Positions 51,040 through 60,619 are shown, counted from the first letter of the stretch. The stretch is 64,000 bases of DNA from an uncultured Eubacteriales bacterium (GCA_934486615.1 CAKSQO010000004.1:1-64000), one strand, 5' to 3'. Notes: generated from the sequence alone by a model not told the origin. Numbers and translations are program-made.

Positions 51040-53412
51040 ATGGATCTTTCTATCAAATGGCTCAAAGAGTTCGTTGACATCGACTATCAGCCGAAAGAAT
51101 TCGCCGAGCGCCTGACTATGAGCGGCTCCAAGGTTGAGCTTACCCGCAAGGAGGGCGAGGATATTTCCGGCGTCGTTATCGGAAAGGTGCTCTCTATCGA
51201 AAAGCACCCCGATGCAGACAAGCTCGTCGTATGCCAAATCGACATCGGCAGCGAGACGCTTCAGATCGTCACCGGCGCTGACAACCTTAAAGTCGGCGAC
51301 ATCGTTCCCGTCGCGACCCACGGCGCAAAGCTGCCCGGCGGCGTTACCATCAAGAGGGGCAAGCTGCGCGGCGTCGAGAGCAACGGTATGCTCTGCTCTG
51401 TTGCCGAGCTCGGAGTCACCATCGGCGACTTCCCCTACGCTATCGAAAACGGCATTTTCGTCATCGAGGAGGACTGCTTCCTCGGTCAAGACGCAAAGAA
51501 AGCAATCGGCCTCAACGACGACATCGTCGAGTTCGAGATAACCTCCAACCGCCCCGACTGCCTGTCCGTCATCGGTCTGGCAAGAGAGACGGCCAACACC
51601 TACGGCGTTAAGCTCAGGGAGCACACCCCTGTTGTAACCGAAGCGGGCGGCGACATTAACGATATGCTCAAGGTCAACATCGAAGCGACCGACCTGTGCA
51701 CCCGCTATATGGCAAGAATCGTGCGCAACATCAAGGTAGCGCCCTCGCCGCGCTGGATTCGCGAGCGTCTGCGTGCAAGCGGCGTGCGCCCGATAAACAA
51801 CATCGTCGACATAACCAACTACATTATGCTCGAGTACGGCCAGCCCATGCACGCGTTTGACTGCAAGCACGTCAAGGGCGGCTCGATAAACGTCCGCCGC
51901 GCCAAGGACGGCGAGACCATCACCACCCTCGACGGCGGCGAGCGCGAGCTTGACAGTTCCATGCTCTGCATTGCCGACAGCGAGAAGCCTATCGCAGTCG
52001 CGGGCGTTATGGGCGGCGAATATTCGGGTATTTTCGACGACACTACCGACATCGTTTTCGAGTCGGCGTGCTTCAACGGCCCGTCGGTCAGAATTACCGC
52101 CAAGAAGCTGGGTATGCGCACCGACGCGTCCGCGCGCTATGAAAAGGGTCTGCCCGCTCAGCTGTGTGAAAAGGCGCTTGACCGCGCCTGCGAGCTTATC
52201 ACCCTGCTCGGCGCGGGCGAGGTCGTAAGCGGCAAGATCGATGTGCGCCATTTTGACGAGACTCCCAAGACCGTCAAGTTTGAGCCTGAATGGACCAACC
52301 GCTTCCTCGGCACCGATATTCCGACCGAGAAAATGGTGCAGATACTGACCAATCTCGGCTTCACCGTCGACGGCGATGTTATCACCGTCCCCTACTTCCG
52401 CACCGACATTGAGCACAAGGCCGATATTGCCGAGGAAATCGCCAGAATGTACGGATACGACGTCATTCCCGACTCCGAGATAAAGGGTCGCGCAAACGGC
52501 AAGTTCACTGACGAGCAGAAGTTTGAGCAGGTCATCAACAACGTAATGATAGCCGACGGCTACTCCGAGATAATCACCTACTCGTTCATCAGCCCCAAGG
52601 AGTATGACCTCATCGGTATGCCCGCCGACGGCGAGGGCAGAAACAGCGTTAAGATAAGCAACCCGCTCGGCGAGGAGACTTCCATTATGCGCACCACCGC
52701 GCTGCCGAGCCTGATGGAAACGCTGGCGCTCAATTTTAATCGCCGCAACGCCGACATCAAGCTGTTCGAGATCGCCAAGAAGTACATTCCGCAGGGCGAG
52801 GACGTCCTCCCCGACGAGAGAAAGATGCTCATGCTCGGCGCTTACGGCAACGGCGTTGACTTCTTCACCCTCAAGGGTACGATTGAGGTTATGCTCGACA
52901 GGCTCAACATCAGCGGCTACGAGTTTGAAGCCACGCGCGACGCTTACGCCTACCACCCCGGCAGAACCGCCGTTATCAAGGTCGGCGACAGGCAGATCGG
53001 CATTATCGGCGAAATCCACCCGAAGGTAGCCGCAAACTACGGCATCGACTGCAAGGTCTATGCCGTCGAGCTGGACGTGTATGATATGTTTGCGCTCGTC
53101 GGTGCGGAAAAGACCTACACTCCGCTGCCGAAGTTCCCCGCCGTCACCCGCGACCTCGCGATAATCTGCGACAAGCAGCTGCCTGTCGCGCAGATAAAGA
53201 AAGTTATTGTCGGCGCTGTCGGCGACCTGCTTGAGAGCATTGAGCTGTTCGACGTTTACGAAGGCAGCCAGATTCCCGAGGGCAAAAAGAGCGTTGCTTA
53301 CTCGTTCACGATGCGCTCGGCCGACTCGACCCTCAGCGACAAGCACTGCGACAAAATCGTCAAGAGCATTACCGCGGGGCTTGAAAAACTCGGTGCACAA
53401 ATTCGCTCATAA
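51040..53412 (+). CDS. pheT: phenylalanyl-tRNA synthetase beta subunit
   Basis: This 790-residue subunit has a tRNA-binding OB domain (about 42-150, KHPDADKLVVCQIDIG), B3/4 editing domain, B5 domain (DIEHKADIAEEIARMYGYDVIP), catalytic-like core and C-terminal FDX-ACB anticodon domain (YTPLPKFPAVTRDLAIICD). It completes the alpha2beta2 enzyme. Full length, with AAGGAGG upstream. Confidence 0.97.
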   Translation: MDLSIKWLKEFVDIDYQPKEFAERLTMSGSKVELTRKEGEDISGVVIGKVLSIEKHPDADKLVVCQIDIGSETLQIVTGADNLKVGDIVPVATHGAKLPGGVTIKRGKLRGVESNGMLCSVAELGVTIGDFPYAIENGIFVIEEDCFLGQDAKKAIGLNDDIVEFEITSNRPDCLSVIGLARETANTYGVKLREHTPVVTEAGGDINDMLKVNIEATDLCTRYMARIVRNIKVAPSPRWIRERLRASGVRPINNIVDITNYIMLEYGQPMHAFDCKHVKGGSINVRRAKDGETITTLDGGERELDSSMLCIADSEKPIAVAGVMGGEYSGIFDDTTDIVFESACFNGPSVRITAKKLGMRTDASARYEKGLPAQLCEKALDRACELITLLGAGEVVSGKIDVRHFDETPKTVKFEPEWTNRFLGTDIPTEKMVQILTNLGFTVDGDVITVPYFRTDIEHKADIAEEIARMYGYDVIPDSEIKGRANGKFTDEQKFEQVINNVMIADGYSEIITYSFISPKEYDLIGMPADGEGRNSVKISNPLGEETSIMRTTALPSLMETLALNFNRRNADIKLFEIAKKYIPQGEDVLPDERKMLMLGAYGNGVDFFTLKGTIEVMLDRLNISGYEFEATRDAYAYHPGRTAVIKVGDRQIGIIGEIHPKVAANYGIDCKVYAVELDVYDMFALVGAEKTYTPLPKFPAVTRDLAIICDKQLPVAQIKKVIVGAVGDLLESIELFDVYEGSQIPEGKKSVAYSFTMRSADSTLSDKHCDKIVKSITAGLEKLGAQIRS

Positions 53413-53506
53413 GTTAAAAGGTCGCGCGAATTCTGTCGACAAAAGCAGATATATCTGCGGCGGTATTTTCGCCGACCGAGATGTCCGCTTAACAACAAAA
53501 TAAACG

Positions 53507-53560
53507 AAAAAGCACATCACGCCTGCCGACCCGAACAGTCACAGACGAGATGTGCTTTTT
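53507..53560. terminator. bidirectional terminator
   Basis: AAAAAGCACATC pairs with GATGTGCTTTTT across a loop of about 30 nt, between convergent pheT and the M50 protease gene. Confidence 0.75.
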
Positions 53561-54120
53561 AATAATTCGGCTGCACCCAGATAAAGCCCCGTCAGGCACA
53601 AAGTCGGGTTGCCCGCGTCGATGAACAGCCGGGCTCCGAGCGCCGTCAAAGCCGCTGCGACGGCGACCGTGAGCACTTTAAGCGTAATCTGCGCCGCGCG
53701 CGGCCCGAACACCCGGCACAGCGCCGCAAAGGCGATGTCGCCGCCGTCAAGCCCTAAGCACGGCAGCAGGCTGAACGCTCCGTTAATGAAATTGACTGCG
53801 GCGGCTTGCGGCTGCACCCTCCAAAGCAGGGCGAACGCCGCAAGATTTGCAAACGGACCCGCAACCGCGACGGCTATGTCGGCCGCAGTGCTTAAATTCC
53901 GCGTTCGACGGTCGATTTCAATCCCCCACGGGCACAGCCGCACCCGCGCCACCGAACCGGAGCAAAGCAGCAAAACAGCCGTGTGCCCCGCTTCGTGCAG
54001 GGCGACGGCGGCTATAGCCCACAGCATAACGCCGCTTTTGTCAAGCACAAGCATAAGCGAAACGACAGCGGCCGCGAAGTAATCCACGTCCACCGCAACG
54101 CCGAAGGCTTTAAGCCTCAT
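53539..54120 (-). CDS. SpoIVFB-like M50 intramembrane protease
   Basis: This 193-residue multi-pass membrane protein has the site-2 protease zinc motif VALHEAGHTAVLL (about 40-52) and a second motif CLGLDGGDIAFAAL whose Asp completes the site. It is shorter than SpoIVFB of Bacillus (about 288) and lacks a CBS domain. Paired with an M23 protein that overlaps it by 11 bp, it is best explained as the protease that activates mother-cell sigma-K in sporulation, though a different substrate cannot be excluded. Confidence 0.8.
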   Translation of the reverse strand: MRLKAFGVAVDVDYFAAAVVSLMLVLDKSGVMLWAIAAVALHEAGHTAVLLLCSGSVARVRLCPWGIEIDRRTRNLSTAADIAVAVAGPFANLAAFALLWRVQPQAAAVNFINGAFSLLPCLGLDGGDIAFAALCRVFGPRAAQITLKVLTVAVAAALTALGARLFIDAGNPTLCLTGLYLGAAELLKSTSRL

Positions 54121-54868
54121 ACAGCCCGCTCAGATAATACTGCGGGTCGATCCTTGTGCCGTTTATGCGTACCTCAAAGTGCAGGTGCGGCCCTGTCGAC
54201 TGCCCCGTGCTGCCTGCAAGTGCGATAACATCGCCTTTTTTGACCTTGTCGCCCGCTTCGACCAGCAGCTTCGAGCAGTGGGCATAGAGCGTGACGAATC
54301 CCTCGCCGTGGTCGAGCATAACAAAGTTGCCGTAGTCGCTGCTGTACTTCGCCTTAACAACAGTCGCGTCGAGCGCGGCATAGACGTTGTCGCCCGTGTT
54401 CGCGCCGATGTCAACGCCCGAATGGAGCGTGTACTTGCCCGTGACGGGGTTATAGCGATATCCGAACATCGAGTGCACCTTTTTGCAGTCGACGGGGCTG
54501 CAAAAGGAATTGACCTGTCTGTTGCTTGAAAGCAGCCTGACCTGCGCGAGGTCAAAGACGTAACCCTCGCTCGAGTCCTCGGCGTACTCGGCAAAGGCTG
54601 CGTCGTCGGTGCTCACCTTGGTCGCGGCGGCTTTTGAGGAGGCAGCCGAGCTATCGCTTTTGTCGACCTCGTCGAGCACAAGATTTATGTCGGTAGTGTC
54701 GCACAGCTGCTTCACCGCGACCGATTTGAAATCGGCGTAAAGCTCGCCGCCGAAGAACTTGAAGCACAGCACGGCTATCGTCACCACGACGAAATAGACC
54801 GTCTGGCTGATAAGCAGCTCCGAAAAGCTGCCCTTTTTTCGCTTCTTCGGTGCGGCAATCTCGTCCAC
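54110..54868 (-). CDS. SpoIVFA-like M23 (LytM-domain) membrane protein
   Basis: This 252-residue protein has an N-terminal cytosolic basic stretch (KKRKKGS), one membrane segment (TVYFVVVTIAVLCFKFF), and a Ser/Ala-rich linker. A C-terminal M23 domain spans about 130-250. The metal-binding HSGVDIG and GPHLHFEVR motifs are intact, so it could be an active endopeptidase; Bacillus SpoIVFA is regarded as a regulator and cleavage target. The M23-M50 order and overlap match spoIVFA-spoIVFB. Confidence 0.8.
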   Translation of the reverse strand: MDEIAAPKKRKKGSFSELLISQTVYFVVVTIAVLCFKFFGGELYADFKSVAVKQLCDTTDINLVLDEVDKSDSSAASSKAAATKVSTDDAAFAEYAEDSSEGYVFDLAQVRLLSSNRQVNSFCSPVDCKKVHSMFGYRYNPVTGKYTLHSGVDIGANTGDNVYAALDATVVKAKYSSDYGNFVMLDHGEGFVTLYAHCSKLLVEAGDKVKKGDVIALAGSTGQSTGPHLHFEVRINGTRIDPQYYLSGLYEA

Positions 54869-54926
54869 CTGCGGTCACCTCCCGACTTTGATTTGATAGT
54901 AAATCATATGCCGAGGGATAAAAAAT

Positions 54927-54976
54927 AAGACCTTTTATTCAGGCGAAAGCGCACCTGAACAAAAGGCCTTTTTATC
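54927..54976 (-). terminator. terminator after the 54984 gene
   Basis: AAGACCTTTTATTCAGG pairs with CCTGAACAAAAGGCCTT around a 10-nt loop, with a T-rich tail on the minus strand. Confidence 0.85.
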
Positions 54977-54983
54977 GCAAATA

Positions 54984-55730
54984 TTACTTTTTCTTCTCTT
55001 TGCTGATGACAGTTTTGTACATATTTATCGCAGGCTGCTTGACGTACTTCGTGTCCTCCGGGAAAGCGGCGATAAACTTGTCGAACAGCTCCGGCTCGCC
55101 TCGGAAGGCTTCGCCGATGATGCTGTAGGTTATCGAGCCCTGAACGTCATAGTCACCGTCACAGTAATACTGGTCGAGCATATAGATCATCTTGTTGAGC
55201 TGCTTGGTTTCGCCGTTTTTGACAAGGTCGTGCAGCAGCGGCGCAGCAGTCTTTCTGAAGAAATCGTCAGCCATAAAGCCACCGTAAAGGGCAACGTCGT
55301 CCTTGTATTGATCCTTATACGCGGGGAAAAGCGTCAAAAAGCGGCCGCAGAAGCCGTCGACGCCGGGCGTCGCATCGGTCTTTGACTTGGTCGGCAGCTT
55401 TACGTCGCGCTTATTCATAGCGACTGAGCGGACGATGCCGAGGGCGTTGTTAAGGCTGTCAAGGAAGTCGTTGCCGACGCTTTTTGCGTCGCGCTCGGTC
55501 GAGCTGTCGTCAAAAAGATAGGTCGAAAGGTTGTAGAATTCCGCATCCTCGCCGTCCTTGAGATCGGCCTTGTCAAGGCTGTAAATCTTCTTGTCGGCAT
55601 CGTAGGTGATGCGGAAAGCGCACTTACTATTGACAAAAACACAGTCGTCGCTGTCCTGTCTGGTGAACTTCTGCGAAGCTATGAGCGGCGAAAGCTGTTC
55701 GATGATAATATCAAGAGCGTTAGAAATCAT
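54984..55730 (-). CDS. conserved hypothetical protein
   Basis: This 248-residue soluble protein has no signal or membrane segment. An N-terminal alpha/beta region (SNALDIIIEQLSPLI; ITYDADKKIYSLDKADLKDGED) is followed by a helical half with FPAYKDQYKDDVALYGGFM and MIYMLDQYYCDGDYDVQGSI. ATG 55730 has GGAGG nine bases upstream; the in-frame opening to 55856 is not supported. It is divergent from rsmA. I do not recognise a function. Confidence 0.75.
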   Translation of the reverse strand: MISNALDIIIEQLSPLIASQKFTRQDSDDCVFVNSKCAFRITYDADKKIYSLDKADLKDGEDAEFYNLSTYLFDDSSTERDAKSVGNDFLDSLNNALGIVRSVAMNKRDVKLPTKSKTDATPGVDGFCGRFLTLFPAYKDQYKDDVALYGGFMADDFFRKTAAPLLHDLVKNGETKQLNKMIYMLDQYYCDGDYDVQGSITYSIIGEAFRGEPELFDKFIAAFPEDTKYVKQPAINMYKTVISKEKKK

Positions 55731-55872
55731 TTTGTTCCTCCGAAAGTGTGTTTTAGCGCCGCTTATTTTGCCGATTTGCAATAAAAAGCGGGCTGACGTA
55801 GCAGCAAAAGCATATATTTCGTATATTATAACACGCTTAAAGCAATTTGTCATCAATTTTTTTCACTTTTAA

Positions 55873-55902
55873 TTGAAATAGCCGCGCTGACTATGGTATA
55901 TT
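55873..55902 (+). promoter_or_regulatory. promoter of rsmA
   Basis: TTGAAA, 18-bp spacer, TATATT; about 30 bp before the ATG. Confidence 0.6.
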
Positions 55903-55932
55903 AGTCATATATTTAATTTTGGGAGCAAACCA

Positions 55933-56790
55933 ATGGCTGAACTGACTGATATCAAATATCTGCACTCACTGTTTTCGCGCAACGGCTTCAACCTCAAAAA
56001 GGGGCTGGGGCAGAACTTTCTCATCGACCCGAGTGTGTGCCCTGCTATCGCCGAATGTGCCGACATCGACGGCGAGGGCGTTATCGAGATAGGCCCGGGC
56101 GCGGGAGTGCTCACGCGCGAGTTGGCAAAGCGCGCTGAAAGAGTCGTCTGCATTGAGCTTGACCGCAGACTCGAGCCTATTTTGAAAGAAACGCTTGCGG
56201 ACTTTGACAATGTTGAAGTAAGGTTTGACGATGCGATGAAGTGCGACCTCGACCGAGTTATCGACAGCTTCGGCGAAATGCCCGTATCGGTCTGCGCCAA
56301 CCTGCCGTATTACATCACTTCCCCGCTGATAATGCGTCTGCTTGAAGAAAAGCTGAACATCAAAGCAATAACCGTTATGGTGCAAAAGGAGGCCGCCGAG
56401 CGGCTGTGCGCCGAAATGGGAACGCGCGAGTGCGGAGCGGTGACCGCCGCCGTGCGCTACTACTGCGAGCCGCAGATCATGTTCGGCGTCGGGCGCGACT
56501 CGTTCCTCCCCCCGCCGAAGGTCGACAGCGCCGTTATCCGCTTAAACGTCGGCAAGCGTGCAAGCCTCGCGGTCAGCGACGAGCGGGCGTTCTTCCGCCT
56601 TATAAAGGCCGCGTTTTCGATGCGGAGAAAGACGCTTTCAAACGCGCTCTCGTCCTCGCTCGGGATAAGCAAGGGCGAAATTCAGGCGGCATTTGAAAAG
56701 TGCGGTATCGAGCCGACCGCACGCGCCGAAAGCCTGAAAGAGGAGCAGTTTGCCGCCCTTTCAAACGAACTTTTCGGGAGGGAAAGCTGA
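55933..56790 (+). CDS. rsmA: 16S rRNA dimethyladenosine transferase (RsmA/KsgA)
   Basis: This 285-residue enzyme dimethylates two adjacent adenines near the 3' end of 16S rRNA. It has GLGQNFLIDPSVC at the start, SAM motif EIGPGAGVLTRELAKR, and the catalytic NLPYYITSPLIM. GGGAG precedes the ATG. It abuts the next gene, which starts the base after its stop. Confidence 0.95.
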   Translation: MAELTDIKYLHSLFSRNGFNLKKGLGQNFLIDPSVCPAIAECADIDGEGVIEIGPGAGVLTRELAKRAERVVCIELDRRLEPILKETLADFDNVEVRFDDAMKCDLDRVIDSFGEMPVSVCANLPYYITSPLIMRLLEEKLNIKAITVMVQKEAAERLCAEMGTRECGAVTAAVRYYCEPQIMFGVGRDSFLPPPKVDSAVIRLNVGKRASLAVSDERAFFRLIKAAFSMRRKTLSNALSSSLGISKGEIQAAFEKCGIEPTARAESLKEEQFAALSNELFGRES

Positions 56791-57636
56791 ATGCACTACG
56801 ACCCATACGAGTCCAGGCGCTCGAAAAAAAGCCGTCTCATTTCAAACATTCTGCTTATCATAATCGGCCTTTTGTTCATCTGGGGCATTTACAACCTGGT
56901 CTTTCATCAGACTAAAATTAAGAAGTTCGAGTTTGACCGTATGACCGTCGCTGCAAGCGAGGACGACTCCGACGAGTTTCTGCGGTTGCAGCGCGCGGCA
57001 AGTGCTAAGGGTGCGAAGCGCGAGCGCAACTCCGACTTCACGGCGGCCTACCCCGCCGCGGCGGCTCTGCTTGATATGGATACGGATGTTTACTCCGCCG
57101 ACAAGCCTTATATTTACTTCGGCAGCCGCACGGCCGTCGTCGCGCAGACGGTGCTAAGCAGCGAAAACGACTGTCGTGATCTGGCGGTTGCCGTTCTCTC
57201 GACCGAAATCGAGCGAAGCGAAGGCACCGTTAAGATAAGCTGCGACGAAGTCAATATGTTTATGCTGCGCTACAACACCCGCAGCGGTGAGATCGAGTAC
57301 CTCCCCTACAGTGAGGACGACTACAGGCTCGACGTGTACTCGGTCGGCTTCTCGCTCGTCGGCGACGGGTTTGAAAAGAGCGAATATTCGCTCGAAGTAA
57401 CCGACTTCTCACTTGTCCCCGAAGATTACAAGCCCGTCTACGATACGGTCGGCCGCGATTACGGCTCGCCAAAGCGCGACGGCAACGTCGTCAGCGGCTC
57501 AAACAAATGCAGCAACAAAAAAGCCGCGCTGACCGTCGATGTCAGCGGCGACGCGCCGAACTTCATCGACCGCTTCACTCTTCTATTCACGGGCAAAAAC
57601 GCCGAGAACGCGGAGCTTAGCTTCACCGTAAACTGA
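56791..57636 (+). CDS. single-pass membrane protein of unknown function
   Basis: This 281-residue protein starts with a basic cytosolic tail (ESRRSKKSRLI) and one membrane helix (SNILLIIIGLLFIWGIYNLVF). A large extracellular domain of mixed strands follows, with DMDTDVYSADKPYIYFGS and IEYLPYSEDDYRLDVYSVG. GGGAGGGAAAG precedes the ATG. It is directly downstream of rsmA and probably co-transcribed. No family recognised. Confidence 0.75.
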   Translation: MHYDPYESRRSKKSRLISNILLIIIGLLFIWGIYNLVFHQTKIKKFEFDRMTVAASEDDSDEFLRLQRAASAKGAKRERNSDFTAAYPAAAALLDMDTDVYSADKPYIYFGSRTAVVAQTVLSSENDCRDLAVAVLSTEIERSEGTVKISCDEVNMFMLRYNTRSGEIEYLPYSEDDYRLDVYSVGFSLVGDGFEKSEYSLEVTDFSLVPEDYKPVYDTVGRDYGSPKRDGNVVSGSNKCSNKKAALTVDVSGDAPNFIDRFTLLFTGKNAENAELSFTVN

Positions 57637-57647
57637 AAATACAAAAC

Positions 57648-57690
57648 CAAATCCGCCCGACTTCTTACTTTCAGTCGGGCGGATTTAATA
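57648..57690. terminator. bidirectional terminator
   Basis: AAATCCGCCCGAC pairs with GTCGGGCGGATTT between convergent genes. Confidence 0.88.
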
Positions 57691-57696
57691 ATTATC

Positions 57697-58809
57697 TTAT
57701 TTGTGCGCGGTCTTTTTCTTGGCGATGGACATAACGATTTTGTCCATCTCGTCGAGCTTGGAATGAATATCGTCGGCGAGTGCAAGCTGCGCGCGCGTTC
57801 TGACCAGGTTGTGACCGCGATAGAGGGTCTTGAAATACTGGTCGCCCGTTATGTAGTCATCGAGGAAGCGCACCGCAAGCTCAAGCGTCATAACGAACGC
57901 ACCGAGTGAGAGCGAGTGCAGCTCGACGTCGTCCATCTGCGGCGCGACCTCAGGCACGAAGCCCTCCGCAATCGCACGGAAGCGCTCCATATTGCATTTT
58001 ACGAGCGAGGTGTCGCGCTCGTCCTCGGCCGCCTCGTTGCAGGCAAAACGAACCGCATCGCCGAAGTCGTAGGCGACAAGCCCGGGCATAACGGTGTCAA
58101 GGTCGATGACCGTCTTTGCCTCGTTCGTGCGCGAGTCGAAAATGACGTTGTTTATCTTTGTGTCGTTGTGCGTAACGCGCAGGGGCAGCATTTCCGCGTC
58201 AAGCATCTCGCAGAGCTTAACGCCGAGCGGCTTATACTGCTTTATGCGCTCAATTTCGGCGGCGACCTCGTCGCTGCGGCCGCAGGGGTCCTCATTGAAG
58301 TGGCGCATCAGCACGGCGATACGGCTGCGCGTGTTGTGGAAGTTCGGTATCGTCTCATAAAGCAGGCTTGCATCAAAGTCAGCCAGCATCGTCTGGAACT
58401 CGCCGAACGCGCGGCCCGCCGAGCGCAGCTTATCAAGGTCGTCGCAGCAATTGTAGGTTACTCCGTGCGGCACAAACTTCGAAATGCGCCAGAAGCCCTG
58501 CTCCTCCATATAATAGTTCTTGCCGTCGGAAGTGTGGGCAAAGTGCATAACACAGTCCCTGTCCTTGCCCATCTGCTCAAGCTGCGAGTCGATATAAGTC
58601 GTGATCTTCTCGATGTTTTTCATTATCCTGTTCGGATATTTAAAAACAAACACGTTTATGCGTTGAAACACATATCGATTCTTTTTACCGTTATCGGCGA
58701 CCATCACGTCATAGGTCATATTGATGTTCCCGTTGGTTATCGGCTCGATGGAATATATCTTACCGGGAATATTGAATATCTCCATCAGCTCGGTAAATTT
58801 TGAATTCAT
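57697..58809 (-). CDS. NahK-like sugar kinase (aminoglycoside phosphotransferase fold)
   Basis: This 370-residue cytosolic kinase resembles N-acetylhexosamine 1-kinase of the lacto-N-biose/galacto-N-biose pathway: the catalytic loop is THNDTKINNVIFD and the metal motif VIDLDTVMPG. Length is close to NahK (about 360). ATG 58809 has GGGTGGGAG upstream. No other sugar-pathway gene is adjacent, so the substrate is inference; related homoserine or choline kinases share the fold but not these motifs as closely. Confidence 0.8.
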   Translation of the reverse strand: MNSKFTELMEIFNIPGKIYSIEPITNGNINMTYDVMVADNGKKNRYVFQRINVFVFKYPNRIMKNIEKITTYIDSQLEQMGKDRDCVMHFAHTSDGKNYYMEEQGFWRISKFVPHGVTYNCCDDLDKLRSAGRAFGEFQTMLADFDASLLYETIPNFHNTRSRIAVLMRHFNEDPCGRSDEVAAEIERIKQYKPLGVKLCEMLDAEMLPLRVTHNDTKINNVIFDSRTNEAKTVIDLDTVMPGLVAYDFGDAVRFACNEAAEDERDTSLVKCNMERFRAIAEGFVPEVAPQMDDVELHSLSLGAFVMTLELAVRFLDDYITGDQYFKTLYRGHNLVRTRAQLALADDIHSKLDEMDKIVMSIAKKKTAHK

Positions 58810-58928
58810 TAAACTCCCACCCTGTTGATTATTTTCGCCGTCTGAAAAATCCCCACGCGGACGGCGAGCTTTATATAATGTTATCACGCATCGATCAAAC
58901 TGTCATTCTCGCAGAAAGAGACGACATC

Positions 58929-59945
58929 TTATTTGCCAAGCTGCGCGAAGAGCTTGACGTTATCATAGCAATAGGTGTACTTTCCGTCCTCAATGCCGTG
59001 GATTATTTCGCAGACCTTGTCGTTATACGGTGTCGCAACGCCGTACTTTTTGCCGTAAGCGCATACAACGCCGTTTATCGCGTCGATTTCGCACTTTCTG
59101 CCCTTTTCAAGGTCCTGAAGCATACTTGCCTTGAGCAGGCGGTGCTTTTTAATGCAAATGGGAATGAGAATGTTTGAAATTTTTTTCTTAAAAGCGTTTT
59201 TATAGTAAAGCAGCTTGACTATGTCCTTGCCCTGAACAGGCTCGATTTTAATGCCCGCGGCGTTGGCGACGTCGATAACTTCCTTGATTATATTCTGGCA
59301 GCAGACGCGCGACTCCTTGCGCTCGGCCGCGTCGCCGAACGTGCCGCCGATGACCGCCGACATACCGCTGAACGCGGAGTTTATCAGCAGCTTTGACCAG
59401 CGCACGCCCATAAAATTATCTTCAATATCTACAGGGCACATAAGCTCGAGTATCTTCTTGACCTCCATCAGCTTGTCGTCCTTTTGACCGTTCATTCGTC
59501 CAAGGCCGAACGACATACTGTCAGGCTCGCTTGTAAGCTCCGACACGCCCTTGCCGTGCAGAGTTGCGCCCCACGCAACGGTGCAGCCCATAGTCCTGTC
59601 CTCCCCGACCACTTCGGAGACCGAAAGCTCGGGCAGGCCGTTTTGCATCGTGCAAACGATGCAATCGTCGGTCATAAAGGGCACAAGACCCTCGAGCACC
59701 TTTTTATTCTCAAGCTGCTTTGTCAGAAGGATTATCAGCTCGTACTTCTCGGTCAGCTGATCGGGAGTAAGCGCGTGCACGGGCACGGTCATATCAACAG
59801 TGCCGATGATGTGCGCACCGTTTGCGTTCATCGCGTCGACGTGCTCCTTGTTGCGCGTGATGAGGTCAACGGGATAGCCCGCCTTGGATATGTAAGCTCC
59901 GAGTACCGTTCCGAGCGAGCCCGCACCGTAAATCGCAGTTTTCAT
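58929..59945 (-). CDS. PanE/ApbA-family 2-dehydropantoate 2-reductase
   Basis: This 338-residue NADPH-dependent reductase has an N-terminal Rossmann fold (IYGAGSLGTVLGAYISKAG) and PanE C-terminal domain (VRWSKLLINSAFSGMSAV with the family Lys and Asn). It would reduce ketopantoate for coenzyme A, but no other pan gene is near and family members with other ketoacid substrates exist. ATG 59945 has GGAGG upstream. It lies 119 bp upstream of the NahK-like gene on the same strand. Confidence 0.85.
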   Translation of the reverse strand: MKTAIYGAGSLGTVLGAYISKAGYPVDLITRNKEHVDAMNANGAHIIGTVDMTVPVHALTPDQLTEKYELIILLTKQLENKKVLEGLVPFMTDDCIVCTMQNGLPELSVSEVVGEDRTMGCTVAWGATLHGKGVSELTSEPDSMSFGLGRMNGQKDDKLMEVKKILELMCPVDIEDNFMGVRWSKLLINSAFSGMSAVIGGTFGDAAERKESRVCCQNIIKEVIDVANAAGIKIEPVQGKDIVKLLYYKNAFKKKISNILIPICIKKHRLLKASMLQDLEKGRKCEIDAINGVVCAYGKKYGVATPYNDKVCEIIHGIEDGKYTYCYDNVKLFAQLGK

Positions 59946-59998
59946 AAAGACATCCTCCGTCAAATTGTTGCCAAGTTTTCCGTTTGCATTATATACAG

Positions 59999-60036
59999 TA
60001 AAAAAATCCTCACTCTTGCGAATGAGGATTTTTTGT
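59999..60036. terminator. terminator-like hairpin upstream of panE-like gene
   Basis: AAAAAATCCTCA pairs with TGAGGATTTTTT. On the minus strand it lies downstream of the four-helix-bundle pseudogene and would end its transcript. Confidence 0.75.
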
Positions 60037-60097
60037 GACTGTGCGACGAAATCGCACAAAAACAAAACTTCATCTCATTGATGTGAATTGACACATT

Positions 60098-60459
60098 TTA
60101 CCGCAATTTAAATTTATTTAATTTGCTTTTTGCAGTGTTTATTGAAGTGATAAGTAACTTTTTTATTTCAATACAAGTTTCTAAAATATCGTTATTGTTA
60201 TAATAGCCGCTCTCAATTAAAAGTTCTGACCAATACTCGCTTTCTGAGCATTCTTTAAGTGCAATTTGAAGTTTGGCGATAAAATCAGCAGTTCCGTGAC
60301 CGTAAAAAGCTTCGCGAATGTTTGCACCTACGCTTGTTCCGCTGCGGATAAGTTGGTAGTTAATACGCTTTCTTTCTTAGTTTGCTTTACATAATTACAA
60401 ACTTTAATAATTTGTAAAGCAAAGTGTTTTGATTTTATAATTAATGGACTGTCAGGCAT
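60098..60459 (-). pseudogene. frameshifted four-helix-bundle (S23/IVS-type) protein gene
   Basis: From ATG 60459 (AAAGGCGG upstream) the first about 32 codons read MPDSPLIIKSKHFALQII... VKQTKKESVLT, then the frame hits a stop. One base shifted at about 60354-60360, it continues as QLIRSGTSVGANIREAFYG, FIAKLQIALKECSE and YWSELLIESGYY down to TAA at 60098. QL-RSGTSVGAN-REA is the family hallmark. One base seems to be lost near VLTN. Family function is unknown. Confidence 0.8.
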
Positions 60460-60497
60460 AAATATTGCCGCCTTTTTTGAAATAGAAGCCACACCAC

Positions 60498-60587
60498 ACT
60501 TATTACCTCTTACCTATTACTTATTACCTTCCAAAAATCCCGTTACTGTTTTTTGAAGTAAGAGTGAAGAGGTAAGAAGTAATAAGT
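60498..60587. repeat. inverted repeat flanking the pseudogene
   Basis: ACTTATTACCTCTTACC at 60498 onward is mirrored at 60567-60587, 19 of 21 positions agreeing. Inside lies CCAAAAATCCCGTT (60531-60544), an exact inverted copy of the tRNA-Arg CCA end plus terminator start (60609-60622). Confidence 0.7.
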
Positions 60588-60619
60588 AAAATCCCGCCCA
60601 CTAAAGTGAACGGGATTTT
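60588..60619 (-). terminator. terminator of tRNA-Arg
   Basis: AAAATCCCG pairs with CGGGATTTT, with T-rich ends, directly after the tRNA CCA on the minus strand. Confidence 0.8.

Noticed and set aside
51013..53400. 795-codon open frame on the minus strand
   Set aside because: Antisense to pheT throughout; low-complexity Val/Asp/Leu-rich translation without domains.
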